This document shows positions 34,301 to 47,537 of a DNA stretch of 64,000 bases, piece by piece. Source of the DNA: Parus major. Its lineage: Eukaryota; Chordata; Aves; Passeriformes; Paridae. The first letter of the stretch is position 1; every line of letters begins with the position of its first letter. The notes beneath the pieces were generated by a model. That model did no database searches. It had not been told where the DNA came from and saw only the letters and a program-made list of their open reading frames with translations. The position numbers and the translations under genes are program-made. The DNA is taken from assembly GCF_001522545.3 (NCBI RefSeq), contig NC_031768.1, positions 99,360,214-99,424,213 of the forward strand. Reading direction: 5' to 3'.

Positions 34301-37300
34301 GCATCATTCTTGTTTGTTTGACTGGGTTCTTTTTTGGTTTTTTTTTGTATGCAAATGGACTATATTTTAGCAATAGGTAGGATTCAGGTTTGCATCTTAA
34401 TTGGTGACTTAGAATGCCCAGCATTATCCTTCAGCAAAGTCAGCCTTTCATATTGAAATTCTTGAATGTCACAAGGACTGAGAGTAGATGGAGAACTATT
34501 ATTATGTTTATTTTAAACTGCCCTAGAGTTTCAATAACGCTCTCCAGAAGAGGTGAAGAGCACAGCATTTACCCACTTGTATAGATGTTATTTTATATGA
34601 ATTGTTTTAAATGTTCTAATTTGTAATACTGAAAGAGAGACTGTGTGACCTCTTTTAGCTGAGCAGGAAAAGTATTTGCAAATAGAATATCAATAGATAT
34701 GTTAGAAACGTGTGTATGTGTATATTTGTGTGTTTGGATATATATAAAGGCACATACACAGAAAAATAAATAAAGCATAAAAGGATTATATATTTCCTAA
34801 TGCACAGACAAGATCTCAAATGAGTTTAGATACTATTAGGCTAAGCAGCAATGGGTTCAATCCCCCAGAAAAACATCAGAAGAGATTTTAATGATCAGTC
34901 AAGCACCATTCAAGTGGGAAGGAGCCCTCTGTCTTGGCAGATTGTTGTCCTGCAAATCCTCTCAGGCTGATCTTTTCCACGTTTTTGCTTTAGGATTTTA
35001 AGCCTGTGCATTTCATTGGTCTTCCACCTCGAACTTTTTAGATACTAATGATCTCTACCTCTACAGTTTTGTCAACATTTCTTATCTTGCATGACCCTCA
35101 CTGATGTGTCATAAAATGTAGCAAATTTTTCTGGTCTCTGAGCCATGGTATCAGTGCTGAGCCTTAGATCCTTGGAAGACACCTGCAGAATTCCTTGTTT
35201 GAGATGAGAGTAAATCACAGTGATTTAGGAAGGAAAGGATTATATGGGTATTCTGATTGCAAACTTCATTATTGTTAAATCAGTTAGCTTTAGCAAAAAA
35301 GCATTAGATATTTTCATTCGAAATAAAACATAGAGAGGATGGAGAAGGAAATATAACTTTTTTCTATAATAAGGAATATTGAAAAAGTCCAATAATTTTT
35401 GAAGATTGGAGGAGGCAGCTACTGCTAAATGGTTTATTAGTCTTGGCTCCACACAAAAAATAACTAGCCTTGGCACATAAGACTTTATCAAATCCCATAA
35501 CTCTCCACTTTCTATTTCTCTTGTATATGAGCTTATGCAGCAACATTTTAGAAGGCTGAAAAATGTCTGGCACCAACAGAGTAGAGCTGGAGTATGACAG
35601 TGTTAAGTGCAATGTATATGGAAACATCTTTTCCCTCACATAAACATGTGATTGTCGATGTATGAGAGTAGAATATCTAGAAAAATAATAGTCTATTTTA
35701 AAACTTATGATCTTAACACTTGTTTTAGGAGAAGCAGAGTTGTTATTCTCAGCTTACAGATGGGAAAGCTAAAATCACAGAGCCATAATAAAATATAACA
35801 TATATAAAATATAGCACAGAGGTTGCAGGGCAGCTCATAATTTAATTTAATTCTCAGTTCAATACTCAATGTCTGTGTGGCTTCACTGCACTCTTGTCCA
35901 CACTTGAAGTCCCTGTAATACTCCCAAGTATATGATAAAAAAGCTGATGCATGCGTGTCAGACCACTGGGTAACCTCAGGTGGTGAGCCATGATAAGCTC
36001 TATTGTTTGAAAAAATACTTCATCCCTAAATTCATTCACTAAGGCTATCAAAATCAAATCAGATCCTAAAATGACATTTCAGTGGGTTCATTGTCAAGGT
36101 TAGGTGTTTAACCATCTATAAAATTCTTGATCGAAAAGGAGGATTTAGACATGAAACCTCTGCCTTTCTTTCCAATGTGGTACCATGGGGCATCCTTGAT
36201 TTTCCTTGCTTGCAAAAGGAGGATGCACAAAAGGTATTTCCAAATGACTTGATATCTGGAACAAAGTTATGGTGGTTTTCTGATGTGAATTAAAACCAGG
36301 CCTGCTTCAAAAACTTCTGATATTCTGTACCTGCATTGCAGTTATTTTGGTTGGAAGGGACGGGGCTCAGAGAAGTGAATATTATATACGTATAGGATAA
36401 GGAGCTGGGAGAGTGACATTGATATGATCTGCTCTACAGGTTTCCTTGTAATGTCCCAATACCTCTTGAAATGTGAGAAGAGACACTGTTCTGATATATA
36501 GTGCAGAAATAATTGCCTTCTGTGTCCGTCCAGCACCACACATACAGTAGAAGGCCTTTAAAAGATTTGTGAAAGATCCTGCAATATGAATTTATTTTCT
36601 TTTGGCAGCAGTGGGGTTGTTGAAATACCTCAGATTGTCTTCTGAAGGTTAATTAATTTTATGCTAAGAAGCTAGTCTTTCAGAAGCAGCCATCTAGTGG
36701 AAATAGAAAAGTCTTTAATTAGCAAACATTGGATATAATACTCAGTAGTTATATGAAGACACACAAACCTGCAGTTTTTATATTATCACACCATGTAATT
36801 ATTTCCCCATATCTTCCACTACCCCAGGTTTTCATAAAAAAACCCCAAAAACTGCAAAACCTTTGTACTTCTTCAAATTGGATCTTGCTTTTTACTGCAC
36901 TGCTGCTAACGCTAGAAGAATACTTCAGAATATAGAATTAGTAGGAAGATTCTTTCCTTGAAATGTACCACAAAATAATTAAGTTTTTTGCTTTTAAAAA
37001 ATGACTTTTACATCTGTGTTCTTAACTCCAAACATTAAGAAGCAGCATTCTAAGAAAAATTATCTATTTTTAAGCAAAGTCCAAGGGAAATGTAAACATA
37101 TTTTTCTGTCTATATCTGAAAATCATATTAGTACATTACACAGCAGGACTTTTTTAGGACATAAATCACTACAATATTAGGGAACTGTTGATTATATTTA
37201 AGCTTTTAAGTTTTGTTTTAAATTTCAGATTCACTTGGCTAAACAATGACAGAATAGATTACTTGAATTGTAGAAGATGATTAGGAAAAACATTTATGCT

Positions 37301-37542
37301 TGTGTAAGTTCTTTTAGTGCTGTAGGCAACAATTTCACTGCATGGATAGAACATTGGTTAAAAAGAGAAACCAAATTATTGATATTTTGGCATAGGAATG
37401 GTTACATGGGGAGTCAAATCTCCTGAACAGGATGGTGCCCCACAATTTCATGCAATGGGTGTCTCCATTGCTGACAGCAGCCTCTTCAGCTCAATGGCAC
37501 AAACATTGCTTTCCTAATTTCAGAGTCTCCAGCTGATCATGA
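31346..37542. other. Long AT-rich stretch without recognised genes
   Basis: About 6.2 kb. The 113-codon frame at 32699-33040 has no recognisable family and no splice context. No repeat family recognised. Confidence 0.5.
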
Positions 37543-37909
37543 TGCCTAGAGAGGCTGCCTGGAATGGAGACTAGACAGAGTTAAAGGAATAAAGTAGGTA
37601 TTTATTAAAAGGCCTTCCAAGGATACACCTTGGGCAGTACAAGAGCCTGACGGGCTCTACCCAAAATAGACCCAAAATGGACACAAGATGAACTACCGGT
37701 CACAAGTTTTCATACTTCTATAAGTTTTGGTCCATTTACATATTGGGGTTAAGAGTCCAATTACAGCTTCTGGTTATGAAGCTGTAATTCTGTTTGCTCT
37801 CCCCAATTTGCTGTTGTTTATACTTTTTGGGCCTGAAGCTGTAACAGTGTCCTTGGTCCCTGCTAACAGCACTGGCTGTGTTTAGGTCTGCTCCCATTGT
37901 AGTTACTCA
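37543..37909 (-). mobile_element. ERV LTR (about 367 bp)
   Basis: In + orientation it starts tgcctagagagg. On the minus strand a TATA-like tata (about 37719) lies upstream of AATAAA (about 37601), and the minus-strand 3' end is rich in C and T. Sequences such as aaaggccttccaaggataca and gtccatttacatattggggt fit an LTR family I recall from songbird genomes. The right edge is uncertain: a CA at 37908-37909 is my best estimate, and no clean target duplication was found. Confidence 0.68.
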
Positions 37910-39064
37910 AATGTTATTTATTTCATTGTAAATTGTGATTCCAATTTATAATCCCTACTAATTTTCCTCCATTATTGAAAGGGTCAGGGAGAAAAGGGAA
38001 CATCTTGAGTGGGTTTAATTTTATAGCTGTGTTTTAAGCCAGCACATTTACAGAACTGGTTGCAAGGCTAATATTTTAACATAATTATTCGGTTTCAGAA
38101 TGTTTCAAAAGTTAATATCTGAATTTTTTCATCATGTCTATCTCATATCAAATTATGGTAGGACTTGACTTTTAAGTTTCTGTAGCACTTCTATTTTAAT
38201 TTGAAACCATTTGAGTATAAATTTAGCCATTGATTTGGATGTAGTATTTGAGGGGTGAATATTTAAAGGGTGGATAAAAGAGGAATGAATTCAAAATTCA
38301 CTAATTTAAGTATTTAAAACAGGTGACCTCTCTTTCACTGAAACTAACTATGCTTTACATTTTATTCTGGGTCAGGCCTGAAGAAATATTTAATTATTTA
38401 TTCTACATCTTAATTAGGTATCTTTGAGATAATTTTCCTTTTTTTTTTACTTCAGCCAAATTAATCTTGAACTTCCAAGATAACCATTTGTTCTTATTAG
38501 TTTCATTTTGGACTCTATCCTTGATCTCATCCAAGTTAAGACAAAAGCTGTACTTCCCAGGAAGAAAGCTGTTTGAAGTTTGCCCAGTCATAGAAAAATC
38601 TGGGCATCCTTATGCAGAAATATGCTATATAATCATCATCCTTGTAAAAAAATTCGAGATTAAATATCAAGGGAAATGTTAAATGTTTTTTTTTGGGGTT
38701 TTTTTGTGGTGGGGGTACAGGAGATAAATAAGTTGTAATTGATATAAAGCTGGTATAAGTTCATCAGAATAGCTGTAGGCATGCACTGTAGTGGTTTTGT
38801 ACTCTGTATTCTTGCCTGCCCACTGTCCTTTACCTTGCACAGCAGCATAATCCAGCATTTCTAAGTACAGACATCTCACTGTGCATCCTTACCCTAGCCT
38901 TGTTATTGAGGAAAATTACAGTTTGTTGACAATGCCTAGGGATTTCTCTGTCAGGAAAGAGTTTCTAATCTGGACCAGGGAATTTTGCTGTTGGAGCCAG
39001 AAAACTAGTATTGTGTTGCAGAATTTTCTGGGGTATAGGTATTGTTTTACTAAACCCATAAGGA
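37910..39064. other. Unique AT-rich sequence
   Basis: No gene or repeat recognised. Confidence 0.5.
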
Positions 39065-39696
39065 TGAGTATGGTTTTGGCTGAGATAAATGTAATTTTCT
39101 TCTTAGTAGCTGGTACAATGCTGTGTTTTGTATTTAGCATGAGAATAACATTGATAATACACAGATTGGCTGTCGCTAAATGGTGCTTACTTTAAGGCAA
39201 AGACTTTTCAGTTTCCTGTGCTCTGCCAGGAAGCAGGGGCACAAGCAGCTGGAAGGGAGCATGGCTGAGACACCTGACCAAGAGTGACCAATGGGATATT
39301 CCATAATACAGAACCTTATGTCCAGTATATAAACTGGAGGCAGCTGGATGGGGAATGGGCTGGGCATCAGGGAGTGTTCAATGAGTAAACACATTAAGCA
39401 TCGCTTGTTTCTCTTGGGTTTTGTTCCTCTCCCTCCCTCACCTTCTTCCCTCTCTCCCTCCTTCCCCTTCCCCCTCATTAATACTATTATTATTGTTGTT
39501 TATTATAATTGTTTTTTATTATTATTGTTGTTGTTATTGCTGTTTTTGTCGTTGCTGCTGTTGTTACATTTTATTTCAATTATAAACTCATTCTATCTCA
39601 CCCCAAGTGCTTTGCATTTTTCCAATTTTCCTCCCCAGGAGGGAGAGAGAGAGAGGCTGAGTGGTACTTGCAGACACTTGAGTATGAACCACAAGA
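39065..39696 (+). mobile_element. ERVL-type solo LTR
   Basis: Begins tgagtatggttttggctgag and continues with ttcttcttagtagctggtac, gacttttcagtttcctgtgc, ccaatgggatattccataat, a TATA box (tatataa, 39326-39332), a CT-rich tract, (ATT/GTT)n and tttatttcaattataaactc, ending gaaccacaaga. This order matches a widespread bird ERVL-type LTR as I recall it. The (ATT/GTT) tract at 39480-39565 makes Phe/Leu/Ile-rich frames that are not genes. No target duplication is visible. Confidence 0.88.
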
Positions 39697-41122
39697 GTGG
39701 GGAACAAAACTTAGCTGGTACCCTGTTTTTATTGGTGCCAGAGATACAGATTTAGAGCAAAATACTTGTTCAAGTGACTGAAATGGTATTAGCTGGAATT
39801 AAATAAAACAATCATGAGTTTAACATACCTGTGTCCAAAACTGTCATTGGCTATGAAATTGTCTTTGTTTGCTCAGAACAAAAAATGGTGGGTTTTTACT
39901 GTGTTTCTTCAGTTAATTTTTTAAGGAGATGATATTTCAACGTAAAAAGATCAATGTATTTCTACATTTAAAACCCAGTGAGATTTACAGTGTAAAAATT
40001 AAAGTGTTCTGAACATTGTGTTCAGACAGCAAGTTGTTTCACTCAATGTGTTAACTCTAAGATTTTATTAAAAATAGAAAAGACTCATCAAAACATATTT
40101 CTGAGGCATATGCTTTAGAATCATAAGTTGAATTTTTTTCTCTTCTCCTTTTTTTTCAATGTATATATTTTCCAACCTTTAAGATGATTTCCCAGAAAGG
40201 AGTGCAGAAAAGCCAAAGTATATATGTATTTCTGGTGACATTGTTAAACTTTTGAAAAAGGCAGCAGGACTTTCTTGACTTGGTATGGATAATTGCAAAA
40301 GGAAAAATAAGGATGAAAGACCTAAAGGTAGAAACTGATGTTTTCCACTTTGCATCATTGAGATTTAAATCATTATGTGTAGAAATGCTACAGTTCTTAA
40401 TTTCATGACAATTCTTCTCATAATGGCACATCTGGAATCTTGCAAAAATGAATAATAAATATTAGCAGCTTCCTTTTGTGTTATTCATGAAAATTTCAAG
40501 GATCAGTGGCTTTGTAATTTCTGGTCAAAATCCAAACACATACAGAATACTACTAATTCAGCTGTACAAGTATCTGTGATATGCACCTAATAATTTGTGT
40601 TTTGATGTTTTGTTCTCAGTCAATTTTATTGAAAATATTGGTGAAAACATGCCAATGTATTTCAGTAAAATCAATTCTCAAGTTAGTATAGATCTTGTCA
40701 GTTGGATATGCACACAGTTTCATGCAGGGTCCTTCTGTGGAGTTCTTTGGATAAATAGAATGACAAGGAATCTTGGGATCACCTTTTTTTCTCTTTCCAT
40801 CCCTAGGCTTTTTTAGAGTTGGCATGAAGGAAAAGCTGCACAAACAGCCTTTATCCTTTCATTCTTGCATGGTTGCATCAATCCCAAATTTTATTCTAAG
40901 CATATGGAAAAGCTAATGGATTATAGTGCAAATGCTAGAATTAGAAGACAAGAGTTCAGTTTGCAGATCTACAGCTGGCAGTTCATGCCCTTGTTTACAT
41001 AGAGGATAATAATAATTTCATTTTCACCCAGGGCATGAAATCCTAATGCCATACTAGAACAAAACTTCATACCTATGCTGAAAGCCAACAAAATATCTAG
41101 GTTCACTGCAAATACCTTTTAA
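39697..41122. other. Unique AT-rich sequence
   Basis: No gene or repeat recognised. Confidence 0.5.
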
Positions 41123-41404
41123 ATAAGAGAGACGAAGTTGCAAGGCCATTCCCTGTATCCTCTGCCAGAGGATACTTCATCAGACTCTGATGAAGAAGAG
41201 CTGCCATACACCCTTCAAATATTTAGCAATCCCTGCCAACACACTTGGGATGATTTTGACTCGGTAACTACTGCTATGTATGATAACCAAGATGTGAAGA
41301 ACAGGGTGACACCCCTTGATAAGGACAAGTATGAAGAAGGGAAGACATTTTGGAAGTGTGAAATTGCAGCACGGAAAGTCAACACAGAGTGGGGAGACAA
41401 ATGA
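41123..41404 (+). CDS. Possible coding exon or decayed gene copy, 94 codons, unknown
   Basis: An open frame runs from just after a stop at 41120-41122 to TGA at 41402-41404. There is no ATG near its start. The product is polar, with an acidic serine cluster EDTSSDSDEEELPY, then a part with HTWDDFDSV, YDNQDVKNRVTPLDKDKY and a C-terminal WKCEIAARKVNTEWGDK. It looks more like real protein than the other frames in the window, with balanced composition and no low complexity. A possible splice acceptor (cttttaaataag) lies at its left edge, so it could be a last coding exon. It could also be a piece of a retrocopy. No AATAAA follows closely. I cannot name the family. Confidence 0.4.
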   Translation: MRETKLQGHSLYPLPEDTSSDSDEEELPYTLQIFSNPCQHTWDDFDSVTTAMYDNQDVKNRVTPLDKDKYEEGKTFWKCEIAARKVNTEWGDK

Positions 41405-42061
41405 AAATAGATTTTCACATTCCCTGTGCTTTCAAGATCCTTGCAGTTTTCACCATTACAAACAGAATGTGAAAGAATGGAAGGCACAATGAACACAAGC
41501 TCACTGTGTTTCTAGTCGTAGGCTTCATTCACCCAAACTGTCAAACAGGCTGACACATTCACCAGCATGATATATATCCTTCTGCTTAAGGTGAGCATAT
41601 GCAAATTTTTTTGATTATGCAAATTGTTTCCTGAAATAATTGCATAAATTCCAGACATGGAGGTGTGCAAAATATGGTAGTTATATAAGACAACCAACCT
41701 CTAAACAGATTAATTTAAATGTTTCTCATTTCTATGTCTTATTCCGTAAGTTCTTTAATCATGTCTATGAATGACTTTCAGTCTTGAAATTACAAAATTA
41801 ATTCTGTTTTATTTTAGTTCTTATTGTCACCAAACATAAGAACTTGCTATTCCCTATGTGAAGATTCACTAAAGAAGCAGTTCAAGACTCTGTTGGGGTC
41901 AGTGAGGCTCTAAGAAAACAAGTGGCCTTTTCCTGCATGTTCTACTCAGTCTCCACCTGCATCCACCCATTCAGCCCTCACTACTGCTGTTCACTCAGCA
42001 GATCCAAAAGAAATGAGCTAGCTGTTAAGATGAAGAGCCCATTCTATCTTCTGTTGAACTA
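41405..42061. other. Unique sequence downstream of the possible exon
   Basis: No repeat or polyadenylation signal recognised close to the stop codon. Confidence 0.4.
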
Positions 42062-43215
42062 TAACAGAATTATAGAATCATAAATTCATAAGTTGTAAAG
42101 TCAGAAAAGTCCTCCAAGACCATTGATTCCAGCTGTTAACCCAGCACTGCCATATTTGTGACTAATCACCATCCCAAGTGCCACATTCGCACTATTTTTG
42201 AACACTGCAAGTGGTGATCCCACCACTTCCCTGGGCAGCCCATTCCACTTTCTGTGAAGAAATTTTCCCTAGTGTCCAATCTAAACCACCCTTGGCAAGA
42301 CTTGAGGCCATTTCTCTTATCCTGTCACTTATCACCAGGGAGAAGAGATTGACTCCTTTTCACCTCAACTTTCCTTCAGGGAGTTGTAGAGTGAGAAAGT
42401 CCCCCCAAGCTCCTTTTCTCCAGGCTAAACACCCCCAGCTCCCTCAGCTGCTCCTCATGAGACTTGTGCTCCAGACCCTTCCCCTGCTTCATTTCAATGT
42501 CTCTCAATGTCCTTCTGGCAGTGAGTAGCACAGAACTGGACACAGGAATCAAGGTGTGACTTCACGACTGCTGAGTACAGGGGACAATCACTGGGGTCCT
42601 GCTGACCACATATAGTTGATAAAAGGCAGGTGCCATTGGCTTTCTTGTCCACCTGGGCACACACACTGGCTCCTGTTCAGTCACTGTTGACCAGCATCCC
42701 AGGTCCTTTTTCCCCATGACAGGTTTCCAGCCACTCTGACCCCATCCTGTAGCACTGCTTAGGATTGTTGTGATACAAGTGCAGGCCCTGGCACTTGGCC
42801 TTTCTGAACCTCATTCCACTGGCCTCAGAGGGTCATCCAACCTGTCCTAATCCCTCTGCAGAACCTTTCTGCTCTCCCAGCAGATCAACATTCCCACCAT
42901 GATACTTGCCCTGTTGGTTTGCACCCCGATTCTTACCCACAAACACTCAACACTATCATCTCCATCATTAGGCTCCAAAGAAAACATTCCCTGACTTACA
43001 GGGAAACCCCATTATCTCTCCTTCCTTGCCTATCCCCTCTGAAAGGTTTATAGCCATCCATTGGAGCACTGCAGTTGTGTGAGTCAGCACCATGTTTCTG
43101 TGATGACAACCGTGTCAAAGTCTTTCTTCTGCACCATGATTTCCAGTTCCCCCAGTTTGTTACCCATCCTGTGTGCATTAGTGTAGATGCCCTTCAGTAG
43201 GTCATTGATCCCACT
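42062..43215 (-). mobile_element. CR1 LINE with an internal deletion
   Basis: The part 42062-42895 is the reverse complement of the CR1 3' region and the end of ORF2 (ctcagctgctcctcatgaga, gcactgcttaggattgttgt, gcacttggcctttctgaacc). The part 42900-43215 translates on the minus strand to the start of the CR1 endonuclease: NWGNWKSW (a position normally rich in Glu), MDGYKPFRGDRQGRRDNGV and, further on, a decayed FVGKNRGANQQGK. Between the two, most of the endonuclease and the polymerase core are absent. The joint lies at about 42892-42898 (tcccacc in + orientation). The 3' terminus (42062-42090) has the usual decayed attatagaatcataaattca form. Confidence 0.85.
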
Positions 43216-46200
43216 GCCTTTTCAGGGAGAAAAGCTCAAATTCCTACATGATTGTTCTCAGAAGCCCCTTAATAAGATAATCCTTGTGTCTTTGCTGCTG
43301 CAAATTGCTTTGCAAGTAATACATATGCACAAAAAGAATGCTTTAAAGGACAGTGATGTCATAGTTACAAAGAAAAGATTGATATTCTGAGCTTAAATGT
43401 CATAGCAGGTTTTGAAAATTTTGATAAATATTGAGAATTCTACATCAAAATTTTTTAAACTGAAGCTCTGTAAATGCCCAAAATGTTTCTGTTTCCCAAA
43501 TGTCCTTGTGTATCTCAAGTTCTGAACAGACATGACTATATCCAAACTGCTGGACTGAATAATGTGCAAGTGCCATCAATATTTCTAGGTTTTTAAATAT
43601 TGTTCCTAAATTCAAAAAATGATACAATGAATGCTGTTTGGAACTACTCCATTGACATAAATATGGCTACAAGGAAGAAATTTGGATAATGTCTGAGTAA
43701 AAGATGTCACGAAAATGGCAAAAAGCCTCAGTACTGTTTAAAAGGTTTAAATAACTCAACTGAGGTTGGATAAGAGGATGAGTTTAGACAAAAGAAATTA
43801 AAACTGTGACATTAATAGATAGAAAAGTTACTGGTAAGTTTGGGGTTGGTAGGCAGCGTTTTTAGTCCACTTTAAACAAGTAGAACTCCAGTGACTTCAG
43901 CAGTTCTGATTTATACTAGTATAAATGAGAGAAGAATCCACCCATATGTCTTCCTGCATGCCTGTAATAAATCCTGCCGGCTATTGGTGCTATATAAATA
44001 ACATAGTAGGGTTGGAATAAATTGTCAAACAGAGGGTTACATATAAATATTGTCAGAATTAGGGTTTATGAGGTGATTTTTGTGACATGGCTTACAAATA
44101 ATGTCGTCACACTCAACTTTTTCACAAATTATTCAGGAACAGGATGAAATTGCTGAAGCCAAAAGAATTTGGGGTTCAAGTGAAACTCCTAAGCAGTTTG
44201 TGGCAAAATGAAGATTTATTTTCAGGTTGTAATTTTTGTATTTATCTTACTGTCCAACTTTTGTTCTTTTTCTTCAATGATTCAAAAATATTATTTAAAG
44301 TGATAAAAAAAAAAGATAACTGCTCCCTGCAGCTTTCAGTTGGGAATACTTCTATTGGAGCAGTAAAAGATTCTTTGCAAATACTGTATTTGGATGTACT
44401 TAAGTTTCAATAGTGGGTTGAGAGTGAGTTATTTTACTCTTGTCTCCTTCCATCACCAGCAACACCACCCCTGCTTAATTTGGTTCTTAGCAGCAGAAAG
44501 GTGTCAGTGCCATTTATAGAGCATTTAACTGTGAAGATAAAATCACTACTTTTCAGTATATCCCCAACAGGCTGCAGTGAGAACTTTTTTATTTTGTAGT
44601 TTGTTAAATTGTAAATAAGTAGGCAAAGATATGTTGACCATCAAGAGCACTTATTAGATTTATACTTCTCTCTTTTTTACTGTTCTAGATTCAGGACTGC
44701 CTGATTTTTTTAATTTTTTTTTTTTTCTCATGTGTGTCTATTTAAGCACAGTACATGTAGAAAACTGAGTCAGTGATATGATTTCCAGACAGCAAAAGTT
44801 AATTTGAATTTCGGGGCTTCTTCCTAAATCACAGCTAACCAGCTTACAGACTAATTAACAAGCCTTAGACCTCAGACTACAGCTAGTGTAGCCACATGGA
44901 AAACCATAAGTCTGGGTCTTAGTATTCATTTATGACCAGCTGTAGATCTAAGTTTTCATGGGTTGTCCAATGCCCACAATTTATGAACACAGATGTTGTC
45001 TCAGAGATTCAATGAGTGTTTATTTTCTTTCTTATCTCAAAGTTTATGTTTATCCTTTCTCCTATTTTTAAACATTTTTAAATGTGTTAATATTAAGATG
45101 GCTTTGGTTCTGCAACATTTTTATGTTATGATTATTAAAAATTGATTCCAAGTTAGAAGAAATTTATAATAGGCTCATTTTACTGCCTGTACATTTTTCT
45201 AATACGCTTATGCTTTACTCTATGCTTTCTGGCATAAGTCTCTATGTATTCTTGATGATGTGTCTTCAGAACCTCCATTAATGTTAGAAAGATTTATATC
45301 TGCACTGTAAAAGGCATAAACTGTGTCTACTTTTAATCCATCTCTCCTAAGTAAACTAATTCCCAGGAATATGTAGAAGTAGAGGTAGAAGAAATTAAAG
45401 TTCAAATTGCTTGGATAGTTACCATGAAGACTGTTCTTCCTTTGGGTTGTAAATTTTTTTAAACCCACATTCAATGCAGTTTTATACTGCTGTTTCTTTC
45501 TATAACTGTATTCTACCATTTTGCCCAAGCTCTCAGTGACACATCTGTAAAAAGATGCAAAGTCCTGTGGAATATTCATATGACTGATGGATCAGATCCC
45601 TGCTTACCATCACTGAAGAGTCAAGCTAAACTCCAGCTATACTCAAAGCCCACAAATAAGTTTTGTGGTCTTGTCTCATGTCCTGTCAAGGAAAAGTTAA
45701 CATTGGTTGGCAGTTTATCAGAATAGTGACAAATATTTAGCAGCATTGAAGGACTCTGGATTTTACTCAAGATTAAACAGAGTGGAAAATTTTGAAACTG
45801 ATGTATTTATGTAGGATTTGTATTCTACCAGCTCAGATTCATTCCTTCAGAGTACAATTAAAATTCATTCCTACATTTTGAAATTGTGCAAACTCTGTCT
45901 GGTTAATCCATATTCTCTCACTTGATGAGAGAGGCTTCATAAGCTGCTAACCGTGCTCCACATCTGAAGGGGTGGATATGGATGCAATCAGCTAAGTGAG
46001 TCTTTATGCTGCCTGGCATCGGGACAATCAGATTTCATCACAGGACATAAGTGCAGATTTCAGACCAGGAACTGAAAAATAAAAAGTGTTTTTGTAGTAA
46101 CCAGGGGAAAGAACAAGTGCTGAGAGAAAGCTTGGAAAGGGCACAGTATGGTAAAACAATCAGAAATTGCAAAGGTAATATTTGTATGTGGTCCAATACA

Positions 46201-46240
46201 GAAGAACATTTTATTGTTGTTTTGCAGGCCTCAGTAAGAG
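43216..46240. other. Unique AT-rich sequence
   Basis: About 3 kb with short frames only (for example 44144-44413 + and 45220-45579 -), none with recognised motifs. Confidence 0.5.
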
Positions 46241-46246
46241 CTGAGC
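46241..46246. repeat. Target-site duplication ctgagc, left copy
   Basis: The exact right copy is at 46626-46631. Confidence 0.92.
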
Positions 46247-46625
46247 TGTAGCAATGCATCTGAACAACTTAGGCCATAGTGTGCCCCGGCCAAACTGTCT
46301 GTAGCATTTCTTATCAGACCCCCTGGAATTCCTCAAGGCTACTGAAACATATATTGTTCTAAAATAAGAAAGCAGAGGCTGAGAAACAGAAAAACAAGAC
46401 CACAAATACCAGATAACGGAGGACATTTGAACACCTGCACCGTGACAAGTCACAAAACCTGAAGATGGCGTGCTCAGTGCATGGACCACACAGAGGCACC
46501 AATCAAATAATGCATGATCGTGTGAACTGTAGTTTTAGAATGTATAAACAAGTGTATAATGCAAACAATAAATAGCTTCTGAGAAATCATATTGGTTTGT
46601 TGATCAAAAGTCCTGAGCTCCTGTA
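46247..46625 (+). mobile_element. Solo LTR of the same family as the 4-10 kb provirus
   Basis: The 379-bp sequence starts tgtagcaatgc and ends gctcctgta (TG...TA, where CA is usual), with TATAAA (46543-46548) and AATAAA (46567-46572). It is bordered by the perfect 6-bp duplication ctgagc, so it is an independent class II insertion reduced to one LTR. It is inverted relative to the provirus at 4369-10280 and about 95% identical to the 3' LTR of that provirus. The 92-codon minus-strand frame in it is not a gene. Confidence 0.95.
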
Positions 46626-47506
46626 CTGAGCAGGAACAATAATTGCCCTATAATGTGCTTATATTCTAACAAAATATATAATTTTCTAAAAACAGAGATT
46701 CTAACTTGTTTCTGTGATAGCTGTTTAACTGAGAAGGCAGAAACTGGCACCTCTTCAGATATCACTAAGGAGAAAAACTGTGAAACTGTGAAGATACTCT
46801 GTGTGACAGGTTTGAAAGGTCGTCCCTTAAATACAAACAATCCATCAAATTAATTTGTAACAGATTATTGATCATAATGGAAAGAAAGGGTATGATCTCA
46901 GTTAATCTTTGTTCTACAGTTGTAGGCATGTGGTTTCAGAAAAAAAAAAAAAGAAAAAGTTTATTCTGAGCCATGATGTATAGCTTTTTGTGGTATCCAA
47001 GGTGGGAAAGCTATTTCCTCTGACTTACATTTATTAGTTTCACCTTCATCTATTTCATTATTCTCTGCAAGCCCCATTAAGAAAAGGTAAAAGAGACACC
47101 AGTCTTGTTATGATTGTGGAATTCTTACACAGCAGAGAAAAACCCAAGGAATTAGGGCAAAATAAATGTAAAATAATAAAGATATTACAAGGGGGAAAAG
47201 AGAAAAGAGTAGAGAAATAAATAGGGAAAATAAGGAGGAAGAAGAAGTATATAGTGTTCAGGGAATAGTATAGGAAACCAGATAATTCTTGGAAGAAGAA
47301 AGGAAAGCATCTTAATGTGAGCCCTTGATTCTTCTGAAATCCCAGATTTTATGGATATTAACTTAAACACATTAAGCACAAAAAAAATTATTATAATTTT
47401 CAGAATGTAAAATGGGTTCAGGATTTAAAAGGAGTTTTCTACTGCATGAAAAATAATAGCTTTTAAAGAAACTGAACTGCATTGGGAGGTAGTTTGTAGA
47501 GGCATG

Positions 47507-47507
<1 letters not shown>

Positions 47508-47537
<30 letters not shown>
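47508..47537. repeat. Run of 30 T
   Basis: A pure T homopolymer. Its length in the assembly is uncertain, since such runs are error-prone. Confidence 0.95.

Noticed and set aside
39348..39781. Frames of 90-135 codons rich in Leu, Ile and Phe, possibly membrane proteins
   Set aside because: They come from the CT-rich and (ATT/GTT)n parts of an ERVL-type LTR.
46211..46489. Minus-strand frame of 92 codons with a relative at 4541-4807
   Set aside because: Both are the same frame in copies of one LTR; similarity reflects the repeat and not a shared protein.
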